Shown: in pieces, positions 26,867-38,421 of the stretch
How the letters are laid out: the number at the start of each line of letters is the position of its first letter
How positions within the stretch are numbered: position 1 is the stretch's first letter
Assembly (NCBI GenBank): GCA_905182475.1
Contig: CAJJBR010000016.1
Span: 17,777 to 81,776 of the forward strand
Source of the DNA: Akkermansiaceae bacterium
Lineage (GTDB): Bacteria; Verrucomicrobiota; Verrucomicrobiia; Verrucomicrobiales; Akkermansiaceae
Reading direction: 5' to 3'
Length of the DNA: 64,000 nt
Notes under the pieces: model-generated
The model's input: only the letters and a program-made list of their open reading frames with translations
Database searches by the model: none
What the model was told of the DNA's origin: nothing
Program-made: the position numbers and the translations under genes

Positions 26867-26987
26867 TTAAGCAGATTCACTTTGTGTTGCCAGAGGAAAT
26901 CCCGGTTTTACGGAAATTTTTACCAGATGAAGTTGCGAAAGTTTGAAAACTACTCCAATTTCCGCGCGTAACTAACGCATGACAAAT

Positions 26988-27434
26988 ATGAAAAAAATAG
27001 CACTTAGTATTCTTTCCGCCGCCCTTTGCCAATTCGCTTCCGCAGAAGACGCGAAAATCGAGATCACGGGCAATGACCAGATGCAATTCAGCACCAAAGC
27101 TTTCGAGGTAACCGAAGGCCAGAAGGTCGTTCTTTCCTTCAAGCATATCGGCCAACTTCCCGTCATCGCCATGGGGCACAACTTAGTGATCTTGAAGACA
27201 GGCACTGCTGTTCCGGCGTTCTCCGCGAAATGCGCGCCTGCCAAGGACAACGGCTACATCCCTGAGGATGCTGAGTCCAAGAAGAAAATCGTAGCCCACA
27301 CCAAGCTTCTCGGTGGTGGCGAGTCTGATGAAATTACCTTCACTGCTCCTACAGCTGGAGATTATCCGTTCATCTGCACATTCCCGGGTCACTTCGCAAT
27401 CATGCAAGGTGTGATGACCGTGAAGGCCAAGTAA
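26988..27434 (+). CDS. Azurin-type blue copper protein
   Basis: The 148-residue exported cupredoxin (signal MKKIALSILSAALCQFASA; an ATG nine bases upstream at 26979 is also usable) carries electrons in the periplasm. Copper ligands can be placed: His in VIAMGHNLVIL, Cys in FICTFPGHFAIMQG, with His five and Met nine residues after the Cys, as in azurin. The N-terminal EITGNDQMQFSTK matches azurins. It could accept electrons from c-type cytochromes matured by the ResB/CcsA proteins at 14.4-16.9 kb. It is a single-gene unit with its own terminator. Confidence 0.93.
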   Translation: MKKIALSILSAALCQFASAEDAKIEITGNDQMQFSTKAFEVTEGQKVVLSFKHIGQLPVIAMGHNLVILKTGTAVPAFSAKCAPAKDNGYIPEDAESKKKIVAHTKLLGGGESDEITFTAPTAGDYPFICTFPGHFAIMQGVMTVKAK

Positions 27435-27451
27435 ACCAGATTAATCCTTTC

Positions 27452-27490
27452 AATACCGCCCCGCCTGAGAAGGCCGGGCGGTATTTTTAT
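27452..27490 (+). terminator. Rho-independent terminator after azurin
   Basis: Arms AATACCGCCC (27452-27461) and GGGCGGTATT (27476-27485), followed by TTTATTT. It lies between the azurin stop and the convergent GDH stop. Confidence 0.88.
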
Positions 27491-28753
27491 TTACGGGAAA
27501 AGTCCGCGTGACGTTTTTGCACCGGCGACAGTAGAGATCGCAATCGCCTGGGACGCCATGCGATGGGGTATCTTGTTTCGCTTGGCGCATGAGGTTACCT
27601 GTTCGAAGGCGGTCTGCAGCTTGGTTTCCAGTTTTGAAATCACTTCACGTTCGGTCCACTGGAAGCGCTGGAGGTTCTGAACCCATTCGAAATAAGATAC
27701 GGTGACCCCGCCCGCGTTGCAGAGAACATCCGGAATCACGAAGATGTCGTCACGCTTTTCGATGATCCTATCGGCTCCGGGGGTTGTCGGGCCGTTGGCG
27801 CCTTCCGCAAGAACTCGGCATTTCAAAGCTGCAGCATTTGCTTCGGTAATGACGTGGCCAACAGCACACGGCGCGAGGATATCGCACTCCTGTAGGATCA
27901 TCTCGGCGGGATCGATTTTCTCCACTCCGGGAAAGCCTTCCAATACCTGATGTTTTGCTGTGTATTCGCGGAGTTTGAAAATATCGATTCCTTCCTGATT
28001 CCAGATCGCTCCGCTTACGTCGGAGATCCCGGTGATTTTCACCCCGTAGGAACTGAGCGTCTCTGCGGCGTGGACGCCGACGTTACCAAAGCCTTGGATA
28101 ATGGCTGTTGCCTCGTCTGTCTTGATTCCGATTTTCCCCAGTGCGACGGATGCGAGAAAGGCAACTCCATGGCCGGTGGCGCGGGTGCGTCCTTCGGAGC
28201 CTTGGAGTGTCAGAGGTTTTCCGGTGACGATGGAGGGAACCAAATGCCCGAAATGGGTGGAATAGGTGTCGGTGATCCAAGCCATCGTTTGCTCGTTGGT
28301 GCCCATGTCTGGTGCCATCACGTCGATCTCGGGGCCGATGAATGGAATCATCTCCATCGTGAAGCGGCGAGTCATCCGCTCTAGTTCGCCGGGTGACATT
28401 TCCATGGGCTTGCAACAGATGCCGCCTTTTCCTCCGCCGAAGGGTAGTCCGAGCAGGGCGCACTTCCAGTTCATCCACATCGCAAGGGCAGCGACTTCAC
28501 CGACATCGACCTCGGGATGGTAGCGGAGTCCGCCTTTCACAGGGCCACGGGTAAGGTGGTGTTGGACGCGGTGACCAAAAAACACCTCAGTGCTACCGTC
28601 GTCCCGTTTGATCGGAACTGTGACTGTGATGATCCGCTTTGGCCACTTGCAGCGTTCGCGAATCTCCGGCTCGAGGTTTAGAAAATCCGCAACCCGGTCG
28701 AACTGCTCGACCGCCATGGAAAAAACCGGATTGGAGAGAAGTTCTTCGCGCAT
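27491..28753 (-). CDS. NAD-type hexameric glutamate dehydrogenase (intact)
   Basis: The 420-residue enzyme interconverts glutamate and 2-oxoglutarate plus ammonia. Landmarks: HHLTRGPVKGGLRYHPEVD, PFGGGKGGICCKP with the catalytic Lys, DVMAPDMGTNEQTMAW with the catalytic Asp, then RATGHGVAF and the Rossmann motif IQGFGNVGVHAAE. It is of the RocG/GdhB class, often catabolic, unlike the broken GdhA at 19900-21258. The presence of this intact copy may explain why loss of the other was tolerated; that is inference. Confidence 0.93.
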   Translation of the reverse strand: MREELLSNPVFSMAVEQFDRVADFLNLEPEIRERCKWPKRIITVTVPIKRDDGSTEVFFGHRVQHHLTRGPVKGGLRYHPEVDVGEVAALAMWMNWKCALLGLPFGGGKGGICCKPMEMSPGELERMTRRFTMEMIPFIGPEIDVMAPDMGTNEQTMAWITDTYSTHFGHLVPSIVTGKPLTLQGSEGRTRATGHGVAFLASVALGKIGIKTDEATAIIQGFGNVGVHAAETLSSYGVKITGISDVSGAIWNQEGIDIFKLREYTAKHQVLEGFPGVEKIDPAEMILQECDILAPCAVGHVITEANAAALKCRVLAEGANGPTTPGADRIIEKRDDIFVIPDVLCNAGGVTVSYFEWVQNLQRFQWTEREVISKLETKLQTAFEQVTSCAKRNKIPHRMASQAIAISTVAGAKTSRGLFP

Positions 28754-28799
28754 GCCCGCGATGATGAACCGGATCCGGGCGGCGTCCAGCTATCAGGAC

Positions 28800-29321
28800 T
28801 TACCTTGCCAAAATAACCACCGCGTGCTCGTCGTAGCGCGCTTTGGTATTCGCTTGGTTGTGGATGTATTCGAGAACGGCCTTCACCGGAATGTTTTTCA
28901 ACTGCATTGAGATGCGAGTGTCGGCGAGCTTCCCTTTCGGATCTTCGATGATGAAGTTCGGAGCGATCTTGCCTTTCGTTGCTTTATCCATTCCGATGGT
29001 AAGGAGTTCGATGGCTTCGCTGACCGTGGCATCCTCGATCTGGTAAACCGGAATCACGACCGCGCCAATTTTCGCTTCCGTGGCATCCGCTTTGATGGAG
29101 GACGCGTTGATTTTTACTTGGCCTGCGCGGTAGCGGGCGCGTGCGTGTTCCGGATAAAGTTTGAGGGCGGCCTTGTAGGAGGCTAGGGCTTCGTCGGGTT
29201 TTCCCGCTTTCTCCGCCGCCACGCCTTTTTGGTAATAGGCTTTGGCTTTCTGCCCTGCCGACTGCGCAAGAATCGGAAGGCTGGCGAATGCAAATATGAT
29301 GAGTCCAATCAAGGTTTTCAT
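28800..29321 (-). CDS. Exported TPR protein with secretin-type short domain
   Basis: The 173-residue product has a signal peptide (MKTLIGLIIFAFASLPILAQ) and one or two TPR units (KAKAYYQKGVAAEKAGKPDEALASYKAALKLYPEHARARY split about 25-65). The C-terminal 80 residues (ATVSEAIELLTIGMD, PNFIIEDPKGKLADTRIS, IPVKAVLEYI) match the STN-like fold seen at the N-terminus of secretins and in Verrucomicrobiota TPR proteins. It is probably a periplasmic protein-interaction module. No secretin gene lies next to it. Confidence 0.75.
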   Translation of the reverse strand: MKTLIGLIIFAFASLPILAQSAGQKAKAYYQKGVAAEKAGKPDEALASYKAALKLYPEHARARYRAGQVKINASSIKADATEAKIGAVVIPVYQIEDATVSEAIELLTIGMDKATKGKIAPNFIIEDPKGKLADTRISMQLKNIPVKAVLEYIHNQANTKARYDEHAVVILAR

Positions 29322-29384
29322 AGTTTTCCAAGTTAGCCTTACAAAACTGGAAAAGCCATAGCAAAAGTGACTACCGCAAAATCG

Positions 29385-31331
<1,947 letters not shown>

Positions 31332-31446
31332 GAAAAATAGACAATCTGGGGTCGACGGCGGTGGAATAGCCGTCGCAAAGAGTATGCCAATAAAAGCGTC
31401 GTGCGCAAATGCTTAGGAAATGGCGGCGGCTGTGGCTGCCTGGAAA

Positions 31447-33648
31447 TCAGAAAGCCCCGTTCAGTTTCCTTCCGACCCAGAAGAGGCCTAAAAGGAAAAC
31501 AAGAACAGTAATCGTGGCCCAGTGCGACCACAGCGGGATACGATTTTCGAGAGGCCGTGGCTCGGGTAGAGCGTTGATTTCTTTGATCAGATCCGGAAGC
31601 TGGCTGGGCAGGATGGTCCGGCCTCGTGAGACTTTCGACATTTCTTCCAACACCGCCGGGCGCGATGGCTGACCGGATTTCTCGATATCGACACCTTGGG
31701 AGATGATCGTCGTTTCCGTTGGCATGTCGGATGCGCCGGAGGCGGTTGCGCGGAGCTTCCATGAGCCGGGAAGGTTTACTTTGAATCGGCCAGTGTATGC
31801 ACCCCATTCGGATTCGTTTTTCTGGAGCTCAATGCGTTGCGTTTTCCCGTCGGGTGAAGTGATGTCAACTGCCACTCCGCCGTCCTTGAGAGGTGCTCCG
31901 TTGGCATCGAAGGCATTCGCGTTTAGGGTTACGGTGGCTCCTGGTTCGGGTCGTTCGGGAGTGTAGAACAGCCGCACCCGTTGGCCGGCTGCCATGTTTC
32001 GCTGGTAGCTCATCCAGCGTGCGACCTGCCCCCAGAACCTGTAGTGATAGAGATCCTCCACGCCTCTACGCCAACGCCACGCGGAATCGATTCCCATGAA
32101 AAGGACTTTTCCGCTACCTGCCGTTTTGGTGACAAGAAGCGGGATCGGTCCGTATGGGCCGCGGCGGTTCGCATGGACGGCGAGGACTTCCGTCCCGCCC
32201 TTTGCGCGGACGACTGGGGCGTGCCAGAAAAAGCCGGGTAGACGCCTCCAGATTGCGGGATTTTCCTCCTCGGAATCACCGAGCATGGTCAGAAGGGAAG
32301 CGCGGCCTTCTGTAGTGAGATTCAGCGGGGTGGCAAGGGATTCGGGGAATCCGGTTTTGTTTTTATCATCAAGCGTGACCGGGATGAGATCGGAAAGGTC
32401 GCTGTCGGTCAGGGTCGCTTGGTTGCCCAATGGACCGGGAAGGAATACTACTCCGGAAGCTTGGTTTTCCACGAGGCCGCGGATGCGGGTGCATTGCTCG
32501 GCGGTGAGTTGATCTGGTCCGACGCCGACATCTCCGAGGAAGACGACGTCGAATTTGGAAAGCTCCTCCAGAGTATCCGGAAACTTCTGGATGTAGTCCA
32601 CACCTTCAGCAGGGCCTAGTTCGGGGCGGAGAAGTAGGCAGGAAAGCTCAACTCCCGGATCGCGCTGGAGGGCGTTTCTCAGGAAGCGGAATTCCCAGCG
32701 AGGTAGAGTCTCGACGATCAGAGCGCGGATTTTCTCAGGCCGGCCTGCTATCGTGAATTTATGGGAATTGTTTGCGGAGACTAGCTCGCCGTCCTCCACC
32801 GGGATGGAGAGTGTGAGAGTGGAGGAGCCTTCCTTTTCCAAGCGCCACAGAATGGAATCGTAGGTCTCGGCATTCGGTGGGAGGATGATGTTTTTCGTGC
32901 GCTCACGGCCTGAATCGTCGCGCAGGCGGACGATGGTGCGCACCTGCCGATCCAGCGAGGAGCGGATGGTGAAAGGGATCTGCACGTTTTCTCCGATGAT
33001 CCCGTAGGTTGGTGCGGTGACCGTGAGGAGGTCGAGATCCGGTAGCCGTGTCTCGCTACCTACCGGGATGGTGAAAAGTGGAACCCCGCGCAGTCGGTAT
33101 TTTTGCGCAGCGCCGACCGGGGGAGCACCCATGTTGAAATCTCCATCGCTCAGCAGGACGACCGCCCGTAGGTTGTTTTCCTTTTTAAGAAGATCGGAAA
33201 GTGGGGTGTCGAGATCGGTGCCGGAAAGCCCTTCTTCCGGCGGAGTGGCGAAAGGACGGGAAATGAGATCGTTCGCCCCACCATCGCGTAGGGGTGTCCA
33301 GAGGTCAGATGCGAGGGCTTTTTCCACCCATTCGGCGCGGGAGACGACGTCGTCGGATTGATCGGAAAGTTCGGGGGGTAGGGTGGCATCGAGGGTTTTC
33401 ATCGACCCAGAATCATCCCAAAGAATCGCAATTTTCGGTTTTGTAGTGGGATTGATCACCGTCCGCCACTCCGGTTGCCAGAGTAGGATTACGACCAGAA
33501 CTGCTATAAAAAAGCGGAGGGTTTCCAAAGCCGCAGTGCGACCAGGATGTGGGCTGCGCTTCCACGAAACGTAGCAGAGAAAAGCCACACCAATCAAAAC
33601 GGTGATGCCGAGCCAGAGCGTGAAAGTGGTAGGGTTGAGGTGGAGCAA
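31447..33648 (-). CDS. Large membrane protein with VWA domain and glutamine-amidotransferase-like region
   Basis: The 733-residue protein has two N-terminal helices (about 10-30 and 43-60), then a von Willebrand A-type domain beginning IAILWDDSGSMKTLDATLPP (MIDAS DxSxS) and VVLLSDGDFNMGAPP. The middle part (ALIVETLPRWEFRFLRNALQ, FDVVFLGDVGVG, GSGKVLFMGIDSAWRWR) matches the class I amidotransferase-like fold seen in such proteins. A last helix is at about 708-727. Related proteins occur with MoxR/BatA gene clusters, though none is present here. Role unknown; it spans the cytoplasmic membrane. Confidence 0.82.
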   Translation of the reverse strand: MLHLNPTTFTLWLGITVLIGVAFLCYVSWKRSPHPGRTAALETLRFFIAVLVVILLWQPEWRTVINPTTKPKIAILWDDSGSMKTLDATLPPELSDQSDDVVSRAEWVEKALASDLWTPLRDGGANDLISRPFATPPEEGLSGTDLDTPLSDLLKKENNLRAVVLLSDGDFNMGAPPVGAAQKYRLRGVPLFTIPVGSETRLPDLDLLTVTAPTYGIIGENVQIPFTIRSSLDRQVRTIVRLRDDSGRERTKNIILPPNAETYDSILWRLEKEGSSTLTLSIPVEDGELVSANNSHKFTIAGRPEKIRALIVETLPRWEFRFLRNALQRDPGVELSCLLLRPELGPAEGVDYIQKFPDTLEELSKFDVVFLGDVGVGPDQLTAEQCTRIRGLVENQASGVVFLPGPLGNQATLTDSDLSDLIPVTLDDKNKTGFPESLATPLNLTTEGRASLLTMLGDSEEENPAIWRRLPGFFWHAPVVRAKGGTEVLAVHANRRGPYGPIPLLVTKTAGSGKVLFMGIDSAWRWRRGVEDLYHYRFWGQVARWMSYQRNMAAGQRVRLFYTPERPEPGATVTLNANAFDANGAPLKDGGVAVDITSPDGKTQRIELQKNESEWGAYTGRFKVNLPGSWKLRATASGASDMPTETTIISQGVDIEKSGQPSRPAVLEEMSKVSRGRTILPSQLPDLIKEINALPEPRPLENRIPLWSHWATITVLVFLLGLFWVGRKLNGAF

Positions 33649-33717
33649 AGGGTGAGCGAGCAGGTGTTCCTCATGATTTAGACCATCTTGGCGATGAGGG
33701 CAAGGGGCGATGGTGTC

Positions 33718-35166
33718 CTATCCGAGATGCTCCCGGAGCCGCCGGATAGCGAATTCGACTTCTTCCCGCGAGATAGATAGGGGAGGGGTCATGGCCACCA
33801 CATCACCGATAGGCCCGTCGGGAAGGGCAATTACCCCGTCGCGCAGCAGTCCTTTCACCGCCTCCAGCACCCTGTCCCCGCTGTCGGTTTCCACTCCCAT
33901 CATCAACCCGCGTCCCCGGATTTCCTTTACGCAATTCAAAGTGCCCAATCCTGCTAGAGCTTCTTGCAGGTTTGTGGCGGCGGCCTCCACTACGGACTCC
34001 GTGCGAGGTTCGCGGTAGCGCCGGATCGCTTCAATCGCCATTGCACAACCCATCGGATTCCCGAGAAACGTGCTCGTGTGCAGCGCCTCGCCCTCACTCG
34101 GCGGCCATGCGTCCATCACCTCCGCGCGACCCACGCAAACGGAGATGGGAAAACCTCCGCTTAAAGCTTTTCCAAGACAAATCAGATCCGGCACCACTCC
34201 CTCCCACTCGCATGCGAACATTTTCCCCGTCCGCCAGAAGCCAGTGTAAATCTCATCGAAAATGAGGATGGCACCTACGGTATCGCACCACTCTCGCAGG
34301 ATTTTGAGAAACCCCTTCGGCGGCACCACGATCCCGCCCCGCCCTTGGATTGGCTCCACCAGCACCGCACCGATGGCCAGCCCGTCCAGCTTCCAGAGTT
34401 CATCGGTAAATTTATCTAACTCCTCTTCCGTCCGTGGAAACGAAAGTCGCTGCGTTACCTTCGCCATCTGTCCCTCGAAAGGCTCCCGGAACCAATCGAT
34501 TCCTTGCCCGAGCAGCGCCCCATACCCCAGTCCGTGATACCCGCCTTCAAACGAGAGTATCCCGCTCCGCCGCGTAGCTATGACTGCCGTTTTTAAAGCT
34601 GCCTCCACCGCCTCGAAGCCCGAATTTCCGAACAGGCACTTTCCTTTTTCCCCAACCCATTTTTCAAAAGTGATCTCCGAAAGCGCCTCGCAAAGCTCCA
34701 CCTTGACCCGCGCCGGATGCACGTCACCCATGGCATGTACTAGCGAGGCACTCTGCTCCCGCAACGCATCCCCGGTAAATCCGTATCCCAACCCCGCTAC
34801 GCCGAACCCGCTGGTCATATCGAGAAACCGGTTCCCATCCACATCCCAGACATTCACCCCCTCCGCTTTTTTCCAGAAAATCGGCCAATCGTCCCCCAGA
34901 TAGGTGGTATTTCGGCACTCCACCTCGCTCAATCTCCTCGCCCATTCCAAGGACTTTTTTCCTGGCACTTCTGAAAGAATCTCCGGTAACACTCGGTGAT
35001 CATCAGCCTCAATTCGGGTTTCCACAATCCCGGAAATAATCTCTCCAAATTTATATCGCGTCACCGCAAGCTTTTCTCGAAATCCAGAGCGAGCCTTGTA
35101 GATGCGGGCTTCGGGTAAATGCCAGATCTTCGTTTCGTCGAGCGTCCGTGAGCCGCTCTCAGGCAC
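33718..35166 (-). CDS. Class III (acetylornithine/GABA-type) PLP aminotransferase
   Basis: The 482-residue product has the full fold-type I set: FLDMTSGFGVAGLGY at about 113-127, cofactor phosphate-binding turn FGNSGFEAVEAAL, YHGLGYGALLG, the Asp of LIFDEIYTGFWRTG that holds the pyridine nitrogen, and Lys of CLGKALSGGFPIS that forms the Schiff base. The N-terminal extension of about 80 residues (WHLPEARIYKARSG) is longer than usual. The amino donor and acceptor are unknown. Neighbours give no pathway. Confidence 0.88.
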   Translation of the reverse strand: MPESGSRTLDETKIWHLPEARIYKARSGFREKLAVTRYKFGEIISGIVETRIEADDHRVLPEILSEVPGKKSLEWARRLSEVECRNTTYLGDDWPIFWKKAEGVNVWDVDGNRFLDMTSGFGVAGLGYGFTGDALREQSASLVHAMGDVHPARVKVELCEALSEITFEKWVGEKGKCLFGNSGFEAVEAALKTAVIATRRSGILSFEGGYHGLGYGALLGQGIDWFREPFEGQMAKVTQRLSFPRTEEELDKFTDELWKLDGLAIGAVLVEPIQGRGGIVVPPKGFLKILREWCDTVGAILIFDEIYTGFWRTGKMFACEWEGVVPDLICLGKALSGGFPISVCVGRAEVMDAWPPSEGEALHTSTFLGNPMGCAMAIEAIRRYREPRTESVVEAAATNLQEALAGLGTLNCVKEIRGRGLMMGVETDSGDRVLEAVKGLLRDGVIALPDGPIGDVVAMTPPLSISREEVEFAIRRLREHLG

Positions 35167-35174
35167 TGGGTTAG

Positions 35175-35288
35175 AGCTTTTGCCATCTACCCACCGTCAC
35201 CGCTTTCTGGTTCGCGTGGCAGGCCTTCTATCCCGAAAAAGGCGGGGTGACACCCGGCGCCCGCCCGATCCATGATTATGAAGCTTAA
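35175..35288 (+). pseudogene. Short 3' gene remnant (WFAWQAFYPE)
   Basis: The plus-strand frame ends LPTVTAFWFAWQAFYPEKGG, then a short tail and TAA at 35286-35288. The WFAWxAFxPE block resembles the C-terminus of DUF3179-type proteins. There is no start codon, and the frame does not extend upstream past the aminotransferase start region. It is probably a leftover of a deleted gene. Confidence 0.35.
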
Positions 35289-35334
35289 TCCCCGCATCGC
35301 AGAGATGGAATCGATCCTGGAATGATCTCCGACC

Positions 35335-35372
35335 CTCTTCCTTGAAGTTTAGCGTTTAGAGTTTGAAGATTT
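35335..35372 (+). repeat. Heptad leader element, copy 3, upstream of priA
   Basis: CTCTTCCTT, then GAAGTTT, AGCGTTT, AGAGTTT, GAAGATTT, 18 bases before the priA GTG. Here the last unit carries one extra base. Confidence 0.75.
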
Positions 35373-35390
35373 AGCGCCTAGAGTCGCCCC

Positions 35391-37643
35391 GTGATCGCCC
35401 GTGTCCTTATCGACGGCCCCTCGGAGCTTGTTTTCGACTATGCTATCCCCGCCGACCTCGCTGTCGTCGAGGGTTGCCGCGTGCGTGTGCCGATCCGCCA
35501 GAAAACCACCTCCGGCACCGTCCTCTCGGTTATTCCACCGCCGGAGCAGAGTGAATTCGCCGTCCGCGAGCTCAAATCCCTCATCGACCCCGAGCCGCTT
35601 ATCACCCCTGTCCTCCTAAAAATCGCCCGGTGGATTTCCAACTACTACGGATCAAGTATTGAAAGCGTCATCCGCTCCATCCTCCCAGAGGCCGTCCGCA
35701 CCGAAGATAATTCCCACAAGACCCGTCGTATCGCCACTGCCAAGGAAGACATCGACATAGCTGATCTGGAGAAACTCGAAAAGCGCGCCCCGAAGCAATA
35801 CGCCATCCTCAGTCTCCTCCAAACCGCAGAAAACCGAACCCTCCCCACTACCGATCTCGGCGACAACTCCGCCCCTTCCCTAAAAAGCCTAGCTTCAAAG
35901 GGTCTCATCACCATAGGCACCGAAGAAGTTCGCCGCGACCCCGAATCCGAAGAAACCATCATCGCCTCCCAACCGCTCACCTTAAACGAGCAACAAGAAA
36001 CAGCATTTCAAGAAATCTCCGCGTCCCTCCGCGACCTCTGCACCTCTGCGGTGGAAAATTCTCCCTCTCCCCCACTCGCCCCCTCCCCCTATCTTCTTCT
36101 AGGCGTAACCGGCTCCGGAAAAACCGAAGTCTATCTCCAATCCGCCCAATCCGCCCTCGACCAAGGAAAAACCGTCCTCGTCCTAGTCCCAGAAATCGCC
36201 CTCACCCCCCAGACCGTTCGTCGTTTCAAAGCTCGCTTCTCTCAGCTCGAAGACCAGGTCGCCGTCCTTCATTCCCACCTCTCCCAGGGCGAGCGTTTTG
36301 ACGAGTGGCATCGCATCCGCACCGGGAAGGCCCGCATCGTCATCGGTGCCCGCTCCGCCGTTTTCGCGCCCCTCCCCGATCTCGGCCTGATCATCATTGA
36401 TGAGGAGCACGAATCCACCTACAAACAGGAAAACGTCCCCCGCTACCAAGCCCGCGATGTCGCGGTTCTCCGCGCCGCCTTCGAGCCATGCGTCATCGTC
36501 CTAGGCTCCGCCACCCCCTCGCTCGAAAGCTGGCAAAATTCCCAGACCGGGAAATATAAACTCCTGCGTCTCGACAAACGCGCCGACGCCCACTCCATGC
36601 CGCTCGTCCGTGTCATCGACATGCGCTTGGAAAAACAGAAGCAGAAAGGCCAGATACCCATCCTCTCCGACCGCCTCCGCAACGCCCTTGAACAACGCCT
36701 CGAAAAAGGCGAGCAATCCATCCTTTTCCTCAATCGCCGTGGCTTCGCCCGCTCCCTCCAATGCCATGGTTGCGGCCACGTCTGCGAGTGCCCGCACTGC
36801 GCCGTCGCCCTCACCTACCATCGCACCGATGAGCGCCTCGTCTGCCACGTCTGCGGGCACCAGTCCATCGTCCCCAGGAAATGCCCAGAGTGCAAAAATC
36901 CCGGAATCGCCCTCCAAGGATACGGCACCCAGAAAGTCGAAGAGATTCTCAAGAAAGTCCTCCCCGAAGCCAGCTTCGCCCGCATCGATGCCGATGCGAT
37001 GCGCCGCAAAAACGCACTCAAAGACATCCTCCGGAAATTTAAATCCCAGAAGATCGATATCCTCATCGGCACCCAAATGATCGCCAAGGGCCTGCATTTC
37101 CCCAACGTCACCTTAGTAGGAATCCTCAACGCCGACCTCGGCCTGCATGTCCCTGATTTCCGCGCCGGCGAGCGCACCTTCCAGCTCATCACCCAGGTCG
37201 CCGGACGCGCGGGAAGGGGCGAGCTCGAAGGCGAAGTCATCGTCCAAACCTTCACCCCCCACAGCCCCAGTATCCAGTTCGCCCGCCGCCATGATTTCGA
37301 TGGCTACTCCGAGCAGGAAATGGAAATGCGCCGCCAGTTCAAATTCCCGCCCTTCGCCCACTGCGGAGTCCTCACCGCTCGCAGCACCCACGAGCGCCGC
37401 GCCGAATTCACCCTCCAAACCCTCCACCTCCGGCTCAAAGAGAATCTCCCCCCCAGCATCTCCCTAGGCGAAGTCCTCCCCAGCCCCCTCATCCGCTCCC
37501 ACGACCAATTCCGCTTCCAAATCACCCTCCGTTCCCACAAAGCCCGCCCCCTCACCAATCACGTCCAGACCATCCTTCGCAAAACCACCCTCCCCGAAGA
37601 CGTCACCGTCGTCTTCGACATGGATGCGTATAATTTCTCGTAA
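35391..37643 (+). CDS. priA: Primosomal protein N' (replication restart helicase)
   Basis: The 750-residue helicase reloads the replisome at stalled forks. The start is a GTG (MIARVLIDGPSELVFDYAIP). The 3' DNA-binding domain covers about 1-100. Walker A GVTGSGKTEVY is at about 238-248 and Walker B IIIDEEHES at about 340. The zinc-binding insert has the expected Cys pairs (CHGCGHVCECPHC, CHVCGHQ, CPECKN) at about 457-505. Helicase motifs IGTQMIAKGLHFPN and QVAGRAGRGELEG follow, then the C-terminal domain. All parts are present at normal length. Confidence 0.97.
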   Translation: MIARVLIDGPSELVFDYAIPADLAVVEGCRVRVPIRQKTTSGTVLSVIPPPEQSEFAVRELKSLIDPEPLITPVLLKIARWISNYYGSSIESVIRSILPEAVRTEDNSHKTRRIATAKEDIDIADLEKLEKRAPKQYAILSLLQTAENRTLPTTDLGDNSAPSLKSLASKGLITIGTEEVRRDPESEETIIASQPLTLNEQQETAFQEISASLRDLCTSAVENSPSPPLAPSPYLLLGVTGSGKTEVYLQSAQSALDQGKTVLVLVPEIALTPQTVRRFKARFSQLEDQVAVLHSHLSQGERFDEWHRIRTGKARIVIGARSAVFAPLPDLGLIIIDEEHESTYKQENVPRYQARDVAVLRAAFEPCVIVLGSATPSLESWQNSQTGKYKLLRLDKRADAHSMPLVRVIDMRLEKQKQKGQIPILSDRLRNALEQRLEKGEQSILFLNRRGFARSLQCHGCGHVCECPHCAVALTYHRTDERLVCHVCGHQSIVPRKCPECKNPGIALQGYGTQKVEEILKKVLPEASFARIDADAMRRKNALKDILRKFKSQKIDILIGTQMIAKGLHFPNVTLVGILNADLGLHVPDFRAGERTFQLITQVAGRAGRGELEGEVIVQTFTPHSPSIQFARRHDFDGYSEQEMEMRRQFKFPPFAHCGVLTARSTHERRAEFTLQTLHLRLKENLPPSISLGEVLPSPLIRSHDQFRFQITLRSHKARPLTNHVQTILRKTTLPEDVTVVFDMDAYNFS

Positions 37644-37646
37644 GGA

Positions 37647-37668
37647 GTCGGGACATTCCTGTCCCGAC
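37647..37668. repeat. Perfect 9-bp hairpin
   Basis: GTCGGGACA (37647-37655), loop TTCC, TGTCCCGAC (37660-37668), four bases after the priA stop. There is no T run, so it is a REP-like palindrome or a weak terminator. Confidence 0.6.
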
Positions 37669-37742
37669 AAATCCTCGAAGCGACAGAAATGTCCCTTCTC
37701 CTTACCTTGACAGCAAACCAGTAAACCAGCAAACTTGCTCTC

Positions 37743-37976
37743 ATGAAAACCACTATCGACCTACCTTCCGATCTGGTTCGGGAAATGAAACTCTTGGCAG
37801 TCCACGAAGGCCGCAAGCTTAAGGACGTGGCGGCAGATCTTCTGAAACGCGGCCTGAATTCCGGAAAAAATAAATCCACCTCTGCCCCTCCCTCCGACTT
37901 TCTTCTATCAGCCCCAGCCTGCGCACCCGAAATGACCCCCGAGCGCGTCCGCCAAATCCTTGATGCAACCCAATGA
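37743..37976 (+). CDS. VapB-like antitoxin
   Basis: The 77-residue antitoxin starts MKTTIDLPSDLVREMKLLAV, a ribbon-helix-helix DNA-binding fold, with HEGRKLKDVAADLLKRGL as the second helix. The tail (PEMTPERVRQILDATQ) should bind the toxin. It overlaps vapC by 4 bases (ATGA). The pair is complete and in the usual order, and probably represses the promoter in 37669-37742. Confidence 0.9.
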   Translation: MKTTIDLPSDLVREMKLLAVHEGRKLKDVAADLLKRGLNSGKNKSTSAPPSDFLLSAPACAPEMTPERVRQILDATQ

Positions 37977-38377
37977 GCTGGCTCCTCGACGTAAACCTCC
38001 TCCTCGCTAGCCGCTGGCAAACCCACGCGAATCATGAAGCCGTCTGCGAATGGCTCGACTCTCAACAGGAATTCCACACTACCCCCATCGTCGAACTCGG
38101 CTTCATGCGTGTCAGCTTAAGCCCCGCCTACTCAGCCACTTGGGAAGATGCCCACCGCTCCCTCTCCTGCCTCCTCTCGCGTCCATCCCACCGTTTCCTC
38201 CCGGACGATGTCAGCGCCACAGACTCTCCTAAATCCAACTACAAGGACTCAACCGACGCCCACCTAGTCCGCCTCGCTGAACGTCACGGACTTAGGCTCG
38301 CAACTCTGGACATGGCACTTACGACTAAAAGTTGGGCGAATAGTTTTGCGTTCAACCCAATAGAAAAAACCCGGTGA
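37973..38377 (+). CDS. VapC-like PIN-domain ribonuclease toxin
   Basis: The 134-residue toxin has the PIN acidic residues in place: Asp in SWLLDVNLLLA (about 6), Glu in TPIVELGFMRVS (about 41), Asp in DSTDAHLVRLAERHG (about 99) and Asp in LATLDMAL (about 117). VapC toxins cut tRNA or rRNA when freed from VapB. Compare the truncated toxin at 2652-2894, which lost everything after residue 63. Confidence 0.92.
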   Translation: MSWLLDVNLLLASRWQTHANHEAVCEWLDSQQEFHTTPIVELGFMRVSLSPAYSATWEDAHRSLSCLLSRPSHRFLPDDVSATDSPKSNYKDSTDAHLVRLAERHGLRLATLDMALTTKSWANSFAFNPIEKTR

Positions 38378-38421
38378 TCGAGCGGACTTTCAAAGCCATC
38401 CCAGAAGGGGAAATTGAGGAA

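Noticed and set aside
36501..37097. Minus-strand frame inside priA, acidic translation
   Set aside because: It covers the zinc and helicase motifs of priA, and its acidic composition is the complement of Pro/Arg/Ser codons.
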